64,000 nucleotides of DNA from Prevotella sp. 10(H). GTDB lineage: Bacteria; Bacteroidota; Bacteroidia; Bacteroidales; Dysgonomonadaceae. The stretch is taken from positions 434,001 to 498,000 of the forward strand of contig NZ_JOMI01000009.1 of NCBI RefSeq assembly GCF_000711235.1. Reading direction: 5' to 3'. The notes beneath the pieces were generated by a model. It did not search any database. It was not told the DNA's origin and was given only the letters and a program-made list of their open reading frames with translations. The position numbers and the translations under genes were made by a program. Every line of letters begins with the position of its first letter. Within the stretch, counting starts at the first letter, position 1. This document shows positions 9,129 to 18,474 of the stretch, piece after piece.

Positions 9129-10463
9129 TTATTCTTCGTCGCTGAACATTGTCCCGCCAAAGTTTTGAATCTTTTCGAAGAAGCCGAACAGGCTTGTTTG
9201 TTTACCGTCTTTATTCTTCTTGTTTTTCTTATTTTTCTTTTGCTCCTCTTCTTTTTCTTCCGGTTTAGGTTGGACCGGAGTGTCAGGTATATTGTAAGTT
9301 ATTACGGGCTCTTCTATAACCGCAGCTACAACCTCTTTCTTTTCGCAGTTTTCATTTGCAAAAAGCAACAGGCTTAATACCTGTGTATAAAGCGGATTCT
9401 GAAGTAGTTCGGCTGCATTGTTTATATAGACACGTTTTGCAACGGCACGTTTTACAGGTAATTGAGATTTGTCGGCGAGGTAATCTGTAAGTCCGCTCAT
9501 TTGCGATGCACCGCCGATCATGATAATTCCGGCATCCAGTTCATTGCTGTATCCCGATAATTTGATCTGATTGATAAGATTCTGGATAATTTCATCCTGA
9601 CGGAGTTGAATAACTTTATTCAATTCGCGAAGATCGACATCCGGAGAAACATCTCCTGCCGCCTTATTTTTATCTTTACCCAGTTTTCCGTAACGTATCT
9701 TGTATGTTTCGGCAGAATCGAAAACAAAGCCTAACTCCTGCACGTCTTTGGTTATTGTGCGGCCACCGAAAGGAATTACAGACATGTAGCGTAGCAATCC
9801 GCCTTTGTAAATAGAAAGGGTCGTAGTGCCCGCACCGAAATCGACAAGTGCACATCCTGCCTGCCTGTCGTGCTCGTCGAGTACCAATGCACCCGCTGCT
9901 ACGGGGCCGACAATATAGCCTGCAATATCTATCTGCGCTTTTTCAGTTATTGTTTTAGCAAGATTATTCTTTATATTCGGACGGCCTATAACCAAACGGT
10001 AACGGCCCTCGAGTGTATGTCCTACTTTTTCGATAGGGTCTTCTTCGTATTCGCCATCCAGATAATATTCCGGGGCAAGTACGCTGTAATTGGTAAAGAA
10101 TTCCGGCTTGTTCAGTTTTGCCTGCTGCTCTAACGTATCGAGCAGGGCAAAAGTGATAGGAGTGGTACCGTCCAGCATCTTGGTTTCCTTATGCTCGGCA
10201 GCACGTAGCGATTTGCCGGCAACGGAAACATATGCCTTTCCTATTTTTCTCCCTATTTTATTTTCAAGCAGACTTATAAGTCTTTTTATTTTTCCTGCTG
10301 CTTCGTCTATATTGTAGATTACACCATATTTTACACTCGAATCGGAAGGTACGCTTTCCGAAGCCAGAATGGTGATTACGCCCTGTTCATTTTTACGCCC
10401 TACTACACCTACAATCTTTGAAGTGCCAAGGTCGATGCCAACTATAAATCCTGCTTGTTCCAT
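9129..10463 (-). CDS. ftsA: cell division protein FtsA
   Basis: 444 residues with an actin-like ATPase fold: FIVGIDLGTSKIVGVVG (phosphate 1), VDFGAGTTTLSIYKGG (phosphate 2) and IMIGGASQMSGL (adenosine). The 1C subdomain lies at ~85-160. FtsA tethers FtsZ to the membrane and recruits later divisome proteins. The C-terminus carries an unusual Lys/Glu/Asn-rich linker (~400-425) before a short aromatic tail (LFGFFEKIQNFGGTMF) that could serve as the amphipathic membrane helix. It sits between ftsQ and ftsZ as in most bacteria. Confidence 0.97.
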   Translation of the reverse strand: MEQAGFIVGIDLGTSKIVGVVGRKNEQGVITILASESVPSDSSVKYGVIYNIDEAAGKIKRLISLLENKIGRKIGKAYVSVAGKSLRAAEHKETKMLDGTTPITFALLDTLEQQAKLNKPEFFTNYSVLAPEYYLDGEYEEDPIEKVGHTLEGRYRLVIGRPNIKNNLAKTITEKAQIDIAGYIVGPVAAGALVLDEHDRQAGCALVDFGAGTTTLSIYKGGLLRYMSVIPFGGRTITKDVQELGFVFDSAETYKIRYGKLGKDKNKAAGDVSPDVDLRELNKVIQLRQDEIIQNLINQIKLSGYSNELDAGIIMIGGASQMSGLTDYLADKSQLPVKRAVAKRVYINNAAELLQNPLYTQVLSLLLFANENCEKKEVVAAVIEEPVITYNIPDTPVQPKPEEKEEEQKKNKKNKKNKDGKQTSLFGFFEKIQNFGGTMFSDEE

Positions 10464-10520
10464 ATAATTTCTATCTTAATTGCCGGTCCCGGAAAAACCG
10501 TTTCTAATCAAATCCTTTAT

Positions 10521-11255
10521 TTAACGTTTTGTACAAACAACTTGTTTGTCGAATTTCAGATTAATTACTGAATATTTGTTCCATCCAGTTTCGTTAAGCC
10601 CGTTTTCATAAAAAGTAAGCAGCTTATTCAGCCTTTCTTCATATCCTTGCAGGTTTCCCAGAATAATCTGGTGATCGCCTACACGAGGTATGAGTTTGAT
10701 ATCCTGATTAGGCAGGACTACTATTTGCTCAATTTGTGCGTTCCAAAACTTATCGTTGTGCAAAAATAATGCAAATTTGTATAAGTCAGCCTTTGCAAAT
10801 TCTTCTTTTATTGTTCCAGTAGCAATAGGAAGGTAGGCTGTGAAGCGTCTGGATAACGGCATTTTAGCACCTTCATTGTCGATATAATAATTTTCACCGT
10901 AGCTGCTAATCACTCTCAGTAAGGGTTTGCGTTCTTCGAGGGCTACTTTGATAGCATTGTCGTTAGTAACAAAGACATTCGCTTTTTTTATCAATTGGTT
11001 CGCCAGTATGGCTTCTTCTATTGCGTTGGTATTAACTTCTTTTAATTGTTTTCCTGTCGGATCTAGCCCTTTTTCTTTGATAAATTTCAATACATCTTCT
11101 GTTTCGATGAATTGTTCATCACCGGAACTGTTTTTTACTTCCACCTGAAATCCGGAACATACGCCTTCTTTCGGCTTTTCTTTAAAATAGAAAACCGAAA
11201 AGATCAAATAGCCTGCCAACAAGCTTAAGCAGAGAATAACAAGTATCTTCTTCAT
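10521..11255 (-). CDS. ftsQ: cell division protein FtsQ
   Basis: 244 residues. One N-terminal membrane segment (ILVILCLSLLAGYLIFSVFYF) is followed by a periplasmic part with a POTRA-like region (~35-105, EDVLKFIKEKGLDPTGKQ, then NQLIKKANVFVTNDNAIKVALEERKPLLRV) and the FtsQ beta domain with YYIDNEGAKMPLSRRFTAYLPIATG. The protein is short and divergent, as FtsQ usually is in Bacteroidota; position between murC and ftsA supports the name. It links cytoplasmic and periplasmic parts of the divisome. Its ATG overlaps the murC stop by four bases. Confidence 0.9.
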   Translation of the reverse strand: MKKILVILCLSLLAGYLIFSVFYFKEKPKEGVCSGFQVEVKNSSGDEQFIETEDVLKFIKEKGLDPTGKQLKEVNTNAIEEAILANQLIKKANVFVTNDNAIKVALEERKPLLRVISSYGENYYIDNEGAKMPLSRRFTAYLPIATGTIKEEFAKADLYKFALFLHNDKFWNAQIEQIVVLPNQDIKLIPRVGDHQIILGNLQGYEERLNKLLTFYENGLNETGWNKYSVINLKFDKQVVCTKR

Positions 11256-12622
11256 ATCTTTTGTTCCAGAATATCCTTTATGGGTAGTAACAGTTGGTCG
11301 ATGTCCCCGGCCCCGATAGTCAACAATACTTCGATATCGTTTTTATTCGCTAATAAAGGTAGTAATTCCTCTTTGTTGCACAATATCTTAGGACAGGTAA
11401 CTTCATCGAATATAATTTTAGACGTTACACCCTCAATTGGTTTTTCTCTTGCCGGATATATATCCAGCAATATAAGTTCGTCCAGTAAGGACAAACTACG
11501 GGCAAACTCAGGTGCAAAATCACGGGTACGCGTATACAGATGAGGTTGAAAGACCCCTGTCACTTTCTTATCCGGATACAGCTCTTTGACGGATGTGATG
11601 CTTGCAGCCAACTCCTCGGGATGATGCGCATAGTCGTCTATCATTACGATTCTATCCGTTTTCATCAGGAAATCGAAGCGGCGTTTTGCTCCCTGAAAAG
11701 TTGCCATGCTGTGACGTAGTTCGTCAGCAGTCACACCATTGAGCCATGCGAGCGCCATAGAACCGATGCTGTTTTCTATATTTATTTTTACAGGTACGCC
11801 TAATTGTATATTATCGATTGTTTCTTTCGGGGTTACAAAGTCGAAACGGATTTCACCATTGCCGATTTTAATATTTTTAGCATGGAACTCGCCTTTATCT
11901 GTCGAGTAAGTGAATACACGTACATTTTCCCGTACCTTCGGCGATAGCTTTATATTGTGCTTCATAACTAGTGCGCCGCCCGGTTGTATCAGGCTTGTAA
12001 ACTTCTCAAAGCTTTTAAGATATTCTTCTTCCGTGCCGTAAATATCCAGATGATCAGGATCGACCGATGTAATCAGTGCCATATAAGGATGCAGCCAATG
12101 GAAAGAACGGTCATACTCATCTGCTTCTACAACCGTGAACTCACTGTTGGCAGATAGCAACAGATTGCTGTTATAATTCTTCAGGATACCGCCCAGAAAA
12201 GCATTACAATCGAGATGCGATTGCTTAAGAATATGCGCCAGCATACTGGATGTTGTCGTCTTACCATGTGTGCCTGCACAGCACAAAGCTTTACTGGCTT
12301 TGGTAATTGTACCTAATACCTGTGCGCGTTTCTGAATAATGAAATTGTTTTCATGAAAAAACTTCACTTCTTCATTATCGGCAGGTACGGCAGGGGTGTA
12401 TACTACCAGTGTGGTAAATTTATCTTTACAATAGTCCGGTATAAGATTTACATCATCGGTATAATGGATAGCCGCTCCTTCCTTTACCAGCTCTTTAGTC
12501 AAAGGGGTTTCCGTCCGGTCATATCCGGCTACCTTTTTGCCTTTCGACATAAAGTAACGGGCAAGGTTGCTCATGCCTATCCCACCTATTCCAATGAAGT
12601 ATATGGACTGTATATTATTCAT
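11252..12622 (-). CDS. murC: UDP-N-acetylmuramate--L-alanine ligase MurC
   Basis: 456 residues, normal for MurC. The N-terminal UDP-binding glycine motif reads FIGIGGIGMSNLARY; the ATP loop CAGTHGKTTTSSMLAHIL lies near residue 115; the Mur-ligase motif VVEADEYDRSF and the C-terminal DDYAHHPEE motif are intact. It adds L-alanine to UDP-MurNAc in the cytoplasm, the first peptide step of peptidoglycan. Its start overlaps the murG end by eight bases and its stop overlaps ftsQ, so translation is tightly coupled. Confidence 0.98.
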   Translation of the reverse strand: MNNIQSIYFIGIGGIGMSNLARYFMSKGKKVAGYDRTETPLTKELVKEGAAIHYTDDVNLIPDYCKDKFTTLVVYTPAVPADNEEVKFFHENNFIIQKRAQVLGTITKASKALCCAGTHGKTTTSSMLAHILKQSHLDCNAFLGGILKNYNSNLLLSANSEFTVVEADEYDRSFHWLHPYMALITSVDPDHLDIYGTEEEYLKSFEKFTSLIQPGGALVMKHNIKLSPKVRENVRVFTYSTDKGEFHAKNIKIGNGEIRFDFVTPKETIDNIQLGVPVKINIENSIGSMALAWLNGVTADELRHSMATFQGAKRRFDFLMKTDRIVMIDDYAHHPEELAASITSVKELYPDKKVTGVFQPHLYTRTRDFAPEFARSLSLLDELILLDIYPAREKPIEGVTSKIIFDEVTCPKILCNKEELLPLLANKNDIEVLLTIGAGDIDQLLLPIKDILEQKI

Positions 12623-13727
12623 CTTTCTTTATCAGTTTTATGGCTTCGTCCACGATGCGGTCTGCCGAATCGCGTTGTGCCAATTTCAGAATATTTTCCG
12701 ATAATACTTTTAGCTTTGCATCATCATGGATTGTTTCCAGTGCAACCGGAACCAATTTCTCGATTGCTTCATTATCTGTTATAAGTATAGCCGCATCTTT
12801 GTTGACAAGCGCCATAGCATTCTTCGTCTGATGATCTTCCGATACATTTGGCGAGGGTACCAGGATGACAGGCTTGCCCAACAGGCTCAATTCGGAAATA
12901 GAGCTGGCTCCTGCACGTGAAATTACCAGATCGGCGGCTTTATAGGCTAAGTCCATACGGGAAATAAATTCCTGCATATGTACATTACCGGGATTTCCTT
13001 TACTGGCAATATCCATATTCAATTCGAATGAATATAGCTTGCCGCATTGCCAAAGTAGCTGTATATCCGATTTTCCTATCTGATCTAAGCCAGCGAGGAT
13101 ACTTTTATTCAAAGTCCGTGATCCCAGACTTCCACCGATAAGTAAAATCGTCTTCTTGTCAGGATCGAGATTATATTCTTTATATGCTTCTTTCCTTGTA
13201 ATAGTAGTTGATAATAATTCCTGTCGACAAGGATTGCCTGTCATAATAATTTTATCTTTCGGGAAGAAGCGTTCCATACCTTCGTAAGAAACACATATTC
13301 TGGATGCTTTTTTTGCCAGGAATTTATTTGTTATTCCGGCATATGAATTCTGTTCCTGTACCAAAGTAGGTATTCGCAGTTTATTTGCCTGATACAGTAC
13401 TGAACTGCTGGCATAGCCGCCTACACCTATTACAATATCGGGGTTGAAATCTTTTATAATATGTTTCGCTTTTCTGAGACTTTTTTGAAATTTTATAGCT
13501 ACTGAGATATTCTTAAAAGGGCTTTTTCTGTTCAGTCCGGAGATATCCAGCCCTATGATCTCATATCCGGCAGCTGGAACTCTCTCCATTTCCATACGTC
13601 CGGCTGCGCCTACAAAAAGTATCTCGGTTTCGGGAAACCGTTTTTTTATAGCATCGGCAATTGCTATGGCAGGGAATATATGTCCGCCAGTGCCGCCTCC
13701 GCTAATTATGACTTTTAGTTGTTTCAT
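12615..13727 (-). CDS. murG: lipid II synthase MurG
   Basis: 370 residues, GT-B glycosyltransferase that moves GlcNAc from UDP-GlcNAc to lipid I at the inner membrane face. Signature ISGGGTGGHIFPAIAIADAI at the start, IGVGGYASS, QEQNSYAGITNKFLAKKASRI, and the donor site ISRAGASSISELSLLGKPVILVPSP. A TTG codon at 13733 is in frame two codons earlier, but the ATG at 13727 (MKQLKVIISGG) is the natural start and leaves a two-base gap to ftsW. Confidence 0.97.
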   Translation of the reverse strand: MKQLKVIISGGGTGGHIFPAIAIADAIKKRFPETEILFVGAAGRMEMERVPAAGYEIIGLDISGLNRKSPFKNISVAIKFQKSLRKAKHIIKDFNPDIVIGVGGYASSSVLYQANKLRIPTLVQEQNSYAGITNKFLAKKASRICVSYEGMERFFPKDKIIMTGNPCRQELLSTTITRKEAYKEYNLDPDKKTILLIGGSLGSRTLNKSILAGLDQIGKSDIQLLWQCGKLYSFELNMDIASKGNPGNVHMQEFISRMDLAYKAADLVISRAGASSISELSLLGKPVILVPSPNVSEDHQTKNAMALVNKDAAILITDNEAIEKLVPVALETIHDDAKLKVLSENILKLAQRDSADRIVDEAIKLIKKDE

Positions 13728-13729
13728 CT

Positions 13730-14971
13730 TCAATCTTCCTTTTCGGGCATTTCAAAATCAATATTTGCAATACTTTCATCCACATCCTCATGATCCGCAT
13801 CATTAAACTTAGACGAACAAGCCAGAATGATGCCGAAATAAGCGCAAGTAATAATAGTTGAAGTCCCACCACGGCTGACAAGGGGCAAAGGTTGCCCTGT
13901 TACCGGTATAAGATTTACCGCAACAGCCATATTTGCCAAAGCCTGTATAGTGAGAATTAGTCCTGCACCCAGAATAAGGTACCGCGGGAATTTCTTTTCG
14001 CATTTAGAAGCCAGTACGCCGCACCGGATCATCAAAGCAATATATAAAAGTAATACAAATAATCCACCCAGCAAACCCATCTCTTCAAGAATAATGGCAA
14101 AAATAAAATCGGAATAAGCCTGCGGCAGGAAGTCCCTTTCGGTACCGCTACCCGGTAGCCCTATGATTCCGCCGTTTGCTATTGCTATTTTGGCATGCGA
14201 AACCTGGTAATTATCATCGTTTACCTTGTATGCAATTGAGCCGTCTTCATTCTTGTCATATATCGAAACTTCCTGATCACCAGAGTGTCTTTCTATACGG
14301 TTTTTCCAAGTAGTGAGACGTCCCGGAAAATAATCTTTGACAACATTCTCAGGTAATAAAGTAAGACTGAGAATCAGAAATCCGGCTATAGCTATCCCCG
14401 CTACTGCTACCTTAAATAACCTTTTGAATTGTACCTGCCCGATCCATAACATCAGGATGCATACTCCGAAGAGAAGACAGGCTGTAGACAGGTTTTCAGG
14501 AGCAATAAGTGCGCAAATAATGATTATGCCTATAATCAGTGTTTTAAAAATCCAACTTTCATTCTCCGGTTTCATTTTACTTAAGAAGAAGGCAATAAAA
14601 CCGATCATGGATATTTTCGCAAATTCGGAAGGTTGTATAGTGAAAGCACCGATTCCCAGCCAACGCTGTGCGCCGTTGACGTCTTCTCCCATAAACATGG
14701 TGACGATAAGCAGGATAGCAGAAATAGGCAATCCCAGCAGTAATACAGAAAAGAAACGTGTAGGTACACGTTGCAGAAACATGACCACAGCAAACCCGAT
14801 CAGCAGAAATGCAGAATGACGAAGTATTGGAGCCCAATGGCTTTGCTGGCGGTAGGCTATTGTGCTGGTGGCGCTGAAAACCTCGAGCAGAGAGATGATA
14901 CACAGAGCAATAAATATGCACCATATAACCTTATCTCCTTTAAATGCCCTTCCTAAAAAGTTGAATTCCAT
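13730..14971 (-). CDS. ftsW: septal peptidoglycan polymerase FtsW
   Basis: 413 residues of SEDS family with about ten membrane segments. Recognisable regions are GAQRWLGIGAFTIQPSEFAKISMI, the PENLSTA motif, the extracytoplasmic loop between ~215 and ~285 (DYFPGRLTTWKNRIERH, AIANGGIIGLPGSGTERDFLPQAYSDFIFAIILEE), and the late GQPLPLVSRGGTS motif. It polymerises glycan strands at the septum with the class B PBP encoded upstream. A short acidic C-terminal tail (~390-413) follows the last helix. Confidence 0.97.
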   Translation of the reverse strand: MEFNFLGRAFKGDKVIWCIFIALCIISLLEVFSATSTIAYRQQSHWAPILRHSAFLLIGFAVVMFLQRVPTRFFSVLLLGLPISAILLIVTMFMGEDVNGAQRWLGIGAFTIQPSEFAKISMIGFIAFFLSKMKPENESWIFKTLIIGIIIICALIAPENLSTACLLFGVCILMLWIGQVQFKRLFKVAVAGIAIAGFLILSLTLLPENVVKDYFPGRLTTWKNRIERHSGDQEVSIYDKNEDGSIAYKVNDDNYQVSHAKIAIANGGIIGLPGSGTERDFLPQAYSDFIFAIILEEMGLLGGLFVLLLYIALMIRCGVLASKCEKKFPRYLILGAGLILTIQALANMAVAVNLIPVTGQPLPLVSRGGTSTIITCAYFGIILACSSKFNDADHEDVDESIANIDFEMPEKED

Positions 14972-14977
14972 GACGGA

Positions 14978-16312
14978 TTATAATTTTCTTACGTATTCTT
15001 TAAACTGGTTGCCTCTGTCTTCATAATTCTTAAAGAGATCGAAGCTTGCGCAACATGGCGACAGTAAGACCGTATCACCTTCCTGTGCCAGTTCGTATGC
15101 TTTCTGTACGGCGTCTTTCATCGAAGAAGTGTCCTCTGTATGTTCTACTTTTCCGTCGAAAAACTTATGCAATTTGCTATTATCCACTCCGAGGAAGACT
15201 AATGCTCTTGCTTTGTCCTTAACTAATTGTTCGATTTCGTTGTAATCGTTGCCTTTGTCGGTACCGCCCAATATGAGAACTACTTTTGTTTTCATGCTTT
15301 GCAGTGCGTACCAGCACGAATTTACATTCGTTGCTTTAGAGTCGTTTATAAACTGGATGCCCCTTACTTTAGCTACTTTTTCGAGGCGATGCTCTACACC
15401 TGTAAAGTCGCTCAATGACTGACGCAGATTATCATCTGTGATATCTAGAAGCTTTGCAGCAATGCCTGATGCAAGCGAATTATAGAGGTTGTGTAAACCT
15501 TCGAGTGCTAATAAATCCTGTTCCATAATAAAGTTGGAATTAGGAGTGAAAATATCTATCTTGTGATTATTCAGATAAGCTACAGCGTTTCCAATCTTAT
15601 GGTCTGCAAAAGTATAACGCTTACCTGTCGATGCAAGTTTGTTTATCTCTTTGCTTACTATAGGGTCTTCCTCCCAGAATATGAAAGCATCCGCCTCGGT
15701 CTGATTACGGGCGATACGCATTTTAGCGTCGATGTACTTTTGCATATCATGGTCGTACCTGTCGAGATGATCAGGTGTAATATTCAGTAAAATGGCAATA
15801 TCCGCCTTGAAAGAATACATATTTTCAAGCTGGAAACTGCTTAGTTCCAATACATAATAGTCATAGTTTTCTTCGGCTACCTGACGGGCAAAGCTTCGCC
15901 CGATATTTCCTCCCAATCCGACATTCAGCCCTGCAGATTTCAGTATATGATATATCAGGCTTGCGGTAGTTGTCTTACCATTACTACCGGTAATACAAAT
16001 CATCTTGGCAGAAGTATAGCGTTTCGCAAATTCCATTTCGGAAAGCACAGGAATTCCTTTTTCAATAGCTTTATGAACAAGAGGCGCATAGTTAGGTATT
16101 CCGGGACTTTTTATAATCTCGGTGGCAGCGAGTACAAGTGCTTCGGTATGTCCTTTTTCTTCGTAAGGGATACTGTATCGATCGAGTTCGGCTTTGTATT
16201 TGTCCAGCAAAGGTCCGTTATCCGACAGGAAAACGTCGAATCCTTTGGCCTGTGCCAGTATAGCCGAACCAACCCCGCTTTCGCCTCCTCCTAGTATGAT
16301 TATCTTGTTCAT
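14978..16312 (-). CDS. murD: UDP-N-acetylmuramoyl-L-alanine--D-glutamate ligase MurD
   Basis: 444 residues from the ATG at 16312 (MNKIIILGGGESGVGSAI). The frame is open for 41 more codons into mraY, but that extension has no MurD character and overlaps mraY, so it is rejected. MurD features are the ILGGGESGVG nucleotide-type fold, KSPGIPNYAPLV, ATP loop CITGSNGKTTTASLIYHIL, ITPDHLDRYDHD, FINDSKATNVNSCWYAL and SPCCASFDLFKNYEDRG. It adds D-glutamate to the nucleotide precursor. Confidence 0.97.
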   Translation of the reverse strand: MNKIIILGGGESGVGSAILAQAKGFDVFLSDNGPLLDKYKAELDRYSIPYEEKGHTEALVLAATEIIKSPGIPNYAPLVHKAIEKGIPVLSEMEFAKRYTSAKMICITGSNGKTTTASLIYHILKSAGLNVGLGGNIGRSFARQVAEENYDYYVLELSSFQLENMYSFKADIAILLNITPDHLDRYDHDMQKYIDAKMRIARNQTEADAFIFWEEDPIVSKEINKLASTGKRYTFADHKIGNAVAYLNNHKIDIFTPNSNFIMEQDLLALEGLHNLYNSLASGIAAKLLDITDDNLRQSLSDFTGVEHRLEKVAKVRGIQFINDSKATNVNSCWYALQSMKTKVVLILGGTDKGNDYNEIEQLVKDKARALVFLGVDNSKLHKFFDGKVEHTEDTSSMKDAVQKAYELAQEGDTVLLSPCCASFDLFKNYEDRGNQFKEYVRKL

Positions 16313-16326
16313 ATCTGATGAATTGT

Positions 16327-17589
16327 TTAGCGCATTTTCAATGTTGCCAGTGTAAGTACAGCAAGAATTATTCCAATAATCCAGAAACGGACTACTATTT
16401 TCGATTCGGGAACTGCCCCTATCGGTTTTTGCCATAGGGCCTGTATGCCCGAGTTACCCGCCTTTTGGAAATGGTGGTGAAGAGGCGTCATTTTGAATAT
16501 CCGTCTACCTTCACCGTATTTCTTTTTTGTAAATTTGAAATAGGCGACCTGTACCATAACAGACAGGCTTTCTACCATAAAAATGCCGCATAGTATAGGC
16601 AGCAGCAGTTCCTTATGGATAACTACGGCAAATACGCCTATGATTCCTCCTAATGTGAGGCTGCCTGTATCGCCCATGAATACCTGTGCCGGAAAGGCAT
16701 TGTACCATAGGAAACCAACAGTGGCTCCTATAAACGCAGCGGCGAATATCACAAGTTCCTGACTGCCGGGTATAAACATGATGTTGAGATAGGAGGCAAA
16801 CTCCATATGCCCCGATACATATGCCAGTATTCCGAGAGTGACCCCTATAATAGCGGAATTTCCTGCCGCAAGCCCGTCGAGTCCGTCGGTCAGGTTTGCT
16901 CCGTTGGATACAGCAGTTACGATGAAAATTACTATCATCACGAATAATATCCATGCTGCCGGTTCGGCGTAATCTCCCATAAATGAAACCAGATCCTCAT
17001 AATCGAGGTTATTGTTTTTCAGAAAAGGAATGGTAGTCTGTGTAGACTTCACACCTTCTGCAACATAACTTACCCTTTCTATTACATTGTTTTCATTACG
17101 AAACTCTATATTTTCTCTGATTGTGACATCGGGACTGAGATATAAGGTTAATCCTACAATAAGCCCTAAGCCTATTTGTGCTATTATCTTAAACTTGCCG
17201 TGCAGGCCTTCCTTATCTTTCTTAAATACTTTAATATAATCATCGAGAAAGCCGAGTACCCCCAGCCATACGGTTGTGATTATCATCAATATGATGTATA
17301 TATTATCAAGTCTTGCTAAAAGTAATACCGGAACTAATATGGAGATAATAATAATAATTCCCCCCATTGTAGGCGTTCCTTTTTTACTTAACTGACCTTC
17401 AAGACCAAGGTTCCTGACTGTTTCGCCTATCTGCAGTTTCTGTAATTTATCTATGATGCGACGTCCTATAATGGTGGATATCAGCAATGATAACACCACT
17501 GCCATAGCTGCACGGAACGATACGTATCTGAATAGCCCCGCCCCCGGAAAATCTAACTGGTCTAAATAGTCGAATAAATAATACAACAT
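16327..17589 (-). CDS. mraY: phospho-MurNAc-pentapeptide transferase MraY
   Basis: 420 residues, polytopic membrane enzyme that joins UDP-MurNAc-pentapeptide to undecaprenyl phosphate to make lipid I. Motifs seen: [29 protein letters not shown], the catalytic [25 protein letters not shown], and the conserved [12 protein letters not shown]. It is longer than the ~360 residues of E. coli MraY because of an insert at ~160-205 ([18 protein letters not shown]), common in Bacteroidota. One base separates it from the thioredoxin-like gene upstream. Confidence 0.97.
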   Translation of the reverse strand: MLYYLFDYLDQLDFPGAGLFRYVSFRAAMAVVLSLLISTIIGRRIIDKLQKLQIGETVRNLGLEGQLSKKGTPTMGGIIIIISILVPVLLLARLDNIYIILMIITTVWLGVLGFLDDYIKVFKKDKEGLHGKFKIIAQIGLGLIVGLTLYLSPDVTIRENIEFRNENNVIERVSYVAEGVKSTQTTIPFLKNNNLDYEDLVSFMGDYAEPAAWILFVMIVIFIVTAVSNGANLTDGLDGLAAGNSAIIGVTLGILAYVSGHMEFASYLNIMFIPGSQELVIFAAAFIGATVGFLWYNAFPAQVFMGDTGSLTLGGIIGVFAVVIHKELLLPILCGIFMVESLSVMVQVAYFKFTKKKYGEGRRIFKMTPLHHHFQKAGNSGIQALWQKPIGAVPESKIVVRFWIIGIILAVLTLATLKMR

Positions 17590-17590
17590 C

Positions 17591-18463
17591 TTATTTTAGC
17601 TTTGTTTTTATGTTATCGTACAGTTCTAATATTTTATCGTTATCCTTTTCATTCGAACTGCGGGCAAGTAATTTCTTTACTATTTTCATTGCTTCTTCGT
17701 ATTCATTATTTTCGGATAACATATAGACACACGATGAATAATTAACCGTTTCAGGATAGAGCATAATAGCCATTTTGCACAGGATTGCTGCTTCGGCTTT
17801 TTTCCCTTGTTCGCATAACACGTAGGCAGCAGACGTTATCTCACCTGCATTTTTTGTAATATGCCTGATCTGATCGGCCAGACCTTTTATGGAAACGTTT
17901 TCATCTGTCATTAATCCTTTTTTCAGCCAGTCTGTTATATAAGGATAGGAACGGTAATTCGGAGAATATTTATTAGCTAGTATTGCCTGCAGATCTCTTT
18001 CCAGTGATTCTACCGGATATTCTACTATGCGGTTTACCTCTTTATTATTTCTGGAAATAATGATAGTAGGCACCTTAAATATATACTTGTCCACTTCCTG
18101 TTTTTCAGGCGACTGTTTATGGACACCGTCTCCCGTATTGAGAGCTATGTACTCTATATTCTTCGGTAGAACGCCTGCCTTTTCCAATACTTTTACAAAG
18201 CGGGGAACTTCGCGATGTGAATCGCCGCACCATGTTCCCAGAAAAATAGTAAACCTATAATTATTCAGCCTTGCCTTTTTCAGCTGATTCAAAATAACCT
18301 CATTAGGAAAATACGTTTCATATCCACTGTAGAACCATTTGCCATAAGGCGCTTTCGTCATATCCTCTTTTGCTATTTTACCTAAAAGCATGGGTTTGCT
18401 TTCTGTCTGTGAAAAAATACAGATAGAAGAAAGAAAAAATATGATTACAAATAGCTGTTTCAT
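17591..18463 (-). CDS. secreted thioredoxin-fold protein with a CxxS site, inside the dcw cluster
   Basis: 290 residues. A signal peptide ([18 protein letters not shown]) leads to a thioredoxin-like domain (~45-165) whose active site is TWC79-GDS82 followed by HREVPRF. Thioredoxin proper has CxxC; here the second cysteine is serine, so a simple dithiol reductase is unlikely and a monothiol, isomerase-like or redox-inert role is possible. The cis-Pro region KVPTIII is present. A helical, TPR-like C-terminal part (~205-290) follows. It lies one base upstream of mraY and 11 bases after murE, so it must be co-transcribed with cell-wall genes, where this gene is not normally expected. Function unknown. 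Confidence 0.8.
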   Translation of the reverse strand: MKQLFVIIFFLSSICIFSQTESKPMLLGKIAKEDMTKAPYGKWFYSGYETYFPNEVILNQLKKARLNNYRFTIFLGTWCGDSHREVPRFVKVLEKAGVLPKNIEYIALNTGDGVHKQSPEKQEVDKYIFKVPTIIISRNNKEVNRIVEYPVESLERDLQAILANKYSPNYRSYPYITDWLKKGLMTDENVSIKGLADQIRHITKNAGEITSAAYVLCEQGKKAEAAILCKMAIMLYPETVNYSSCVYMLSENNEYEEAMKIVKKLLARSSNEKDNDKILELYDNIKTKLK

Positions 18464-18474
18464 AGTATCCGGTT

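Noticed and set aside
16313-16435. 41-codon N-terminal extension of MurD
   Set aside because: It overlaps the 3' end of mraY, has no MurD character, and the family start MNKIIILGGG follows at 16312.
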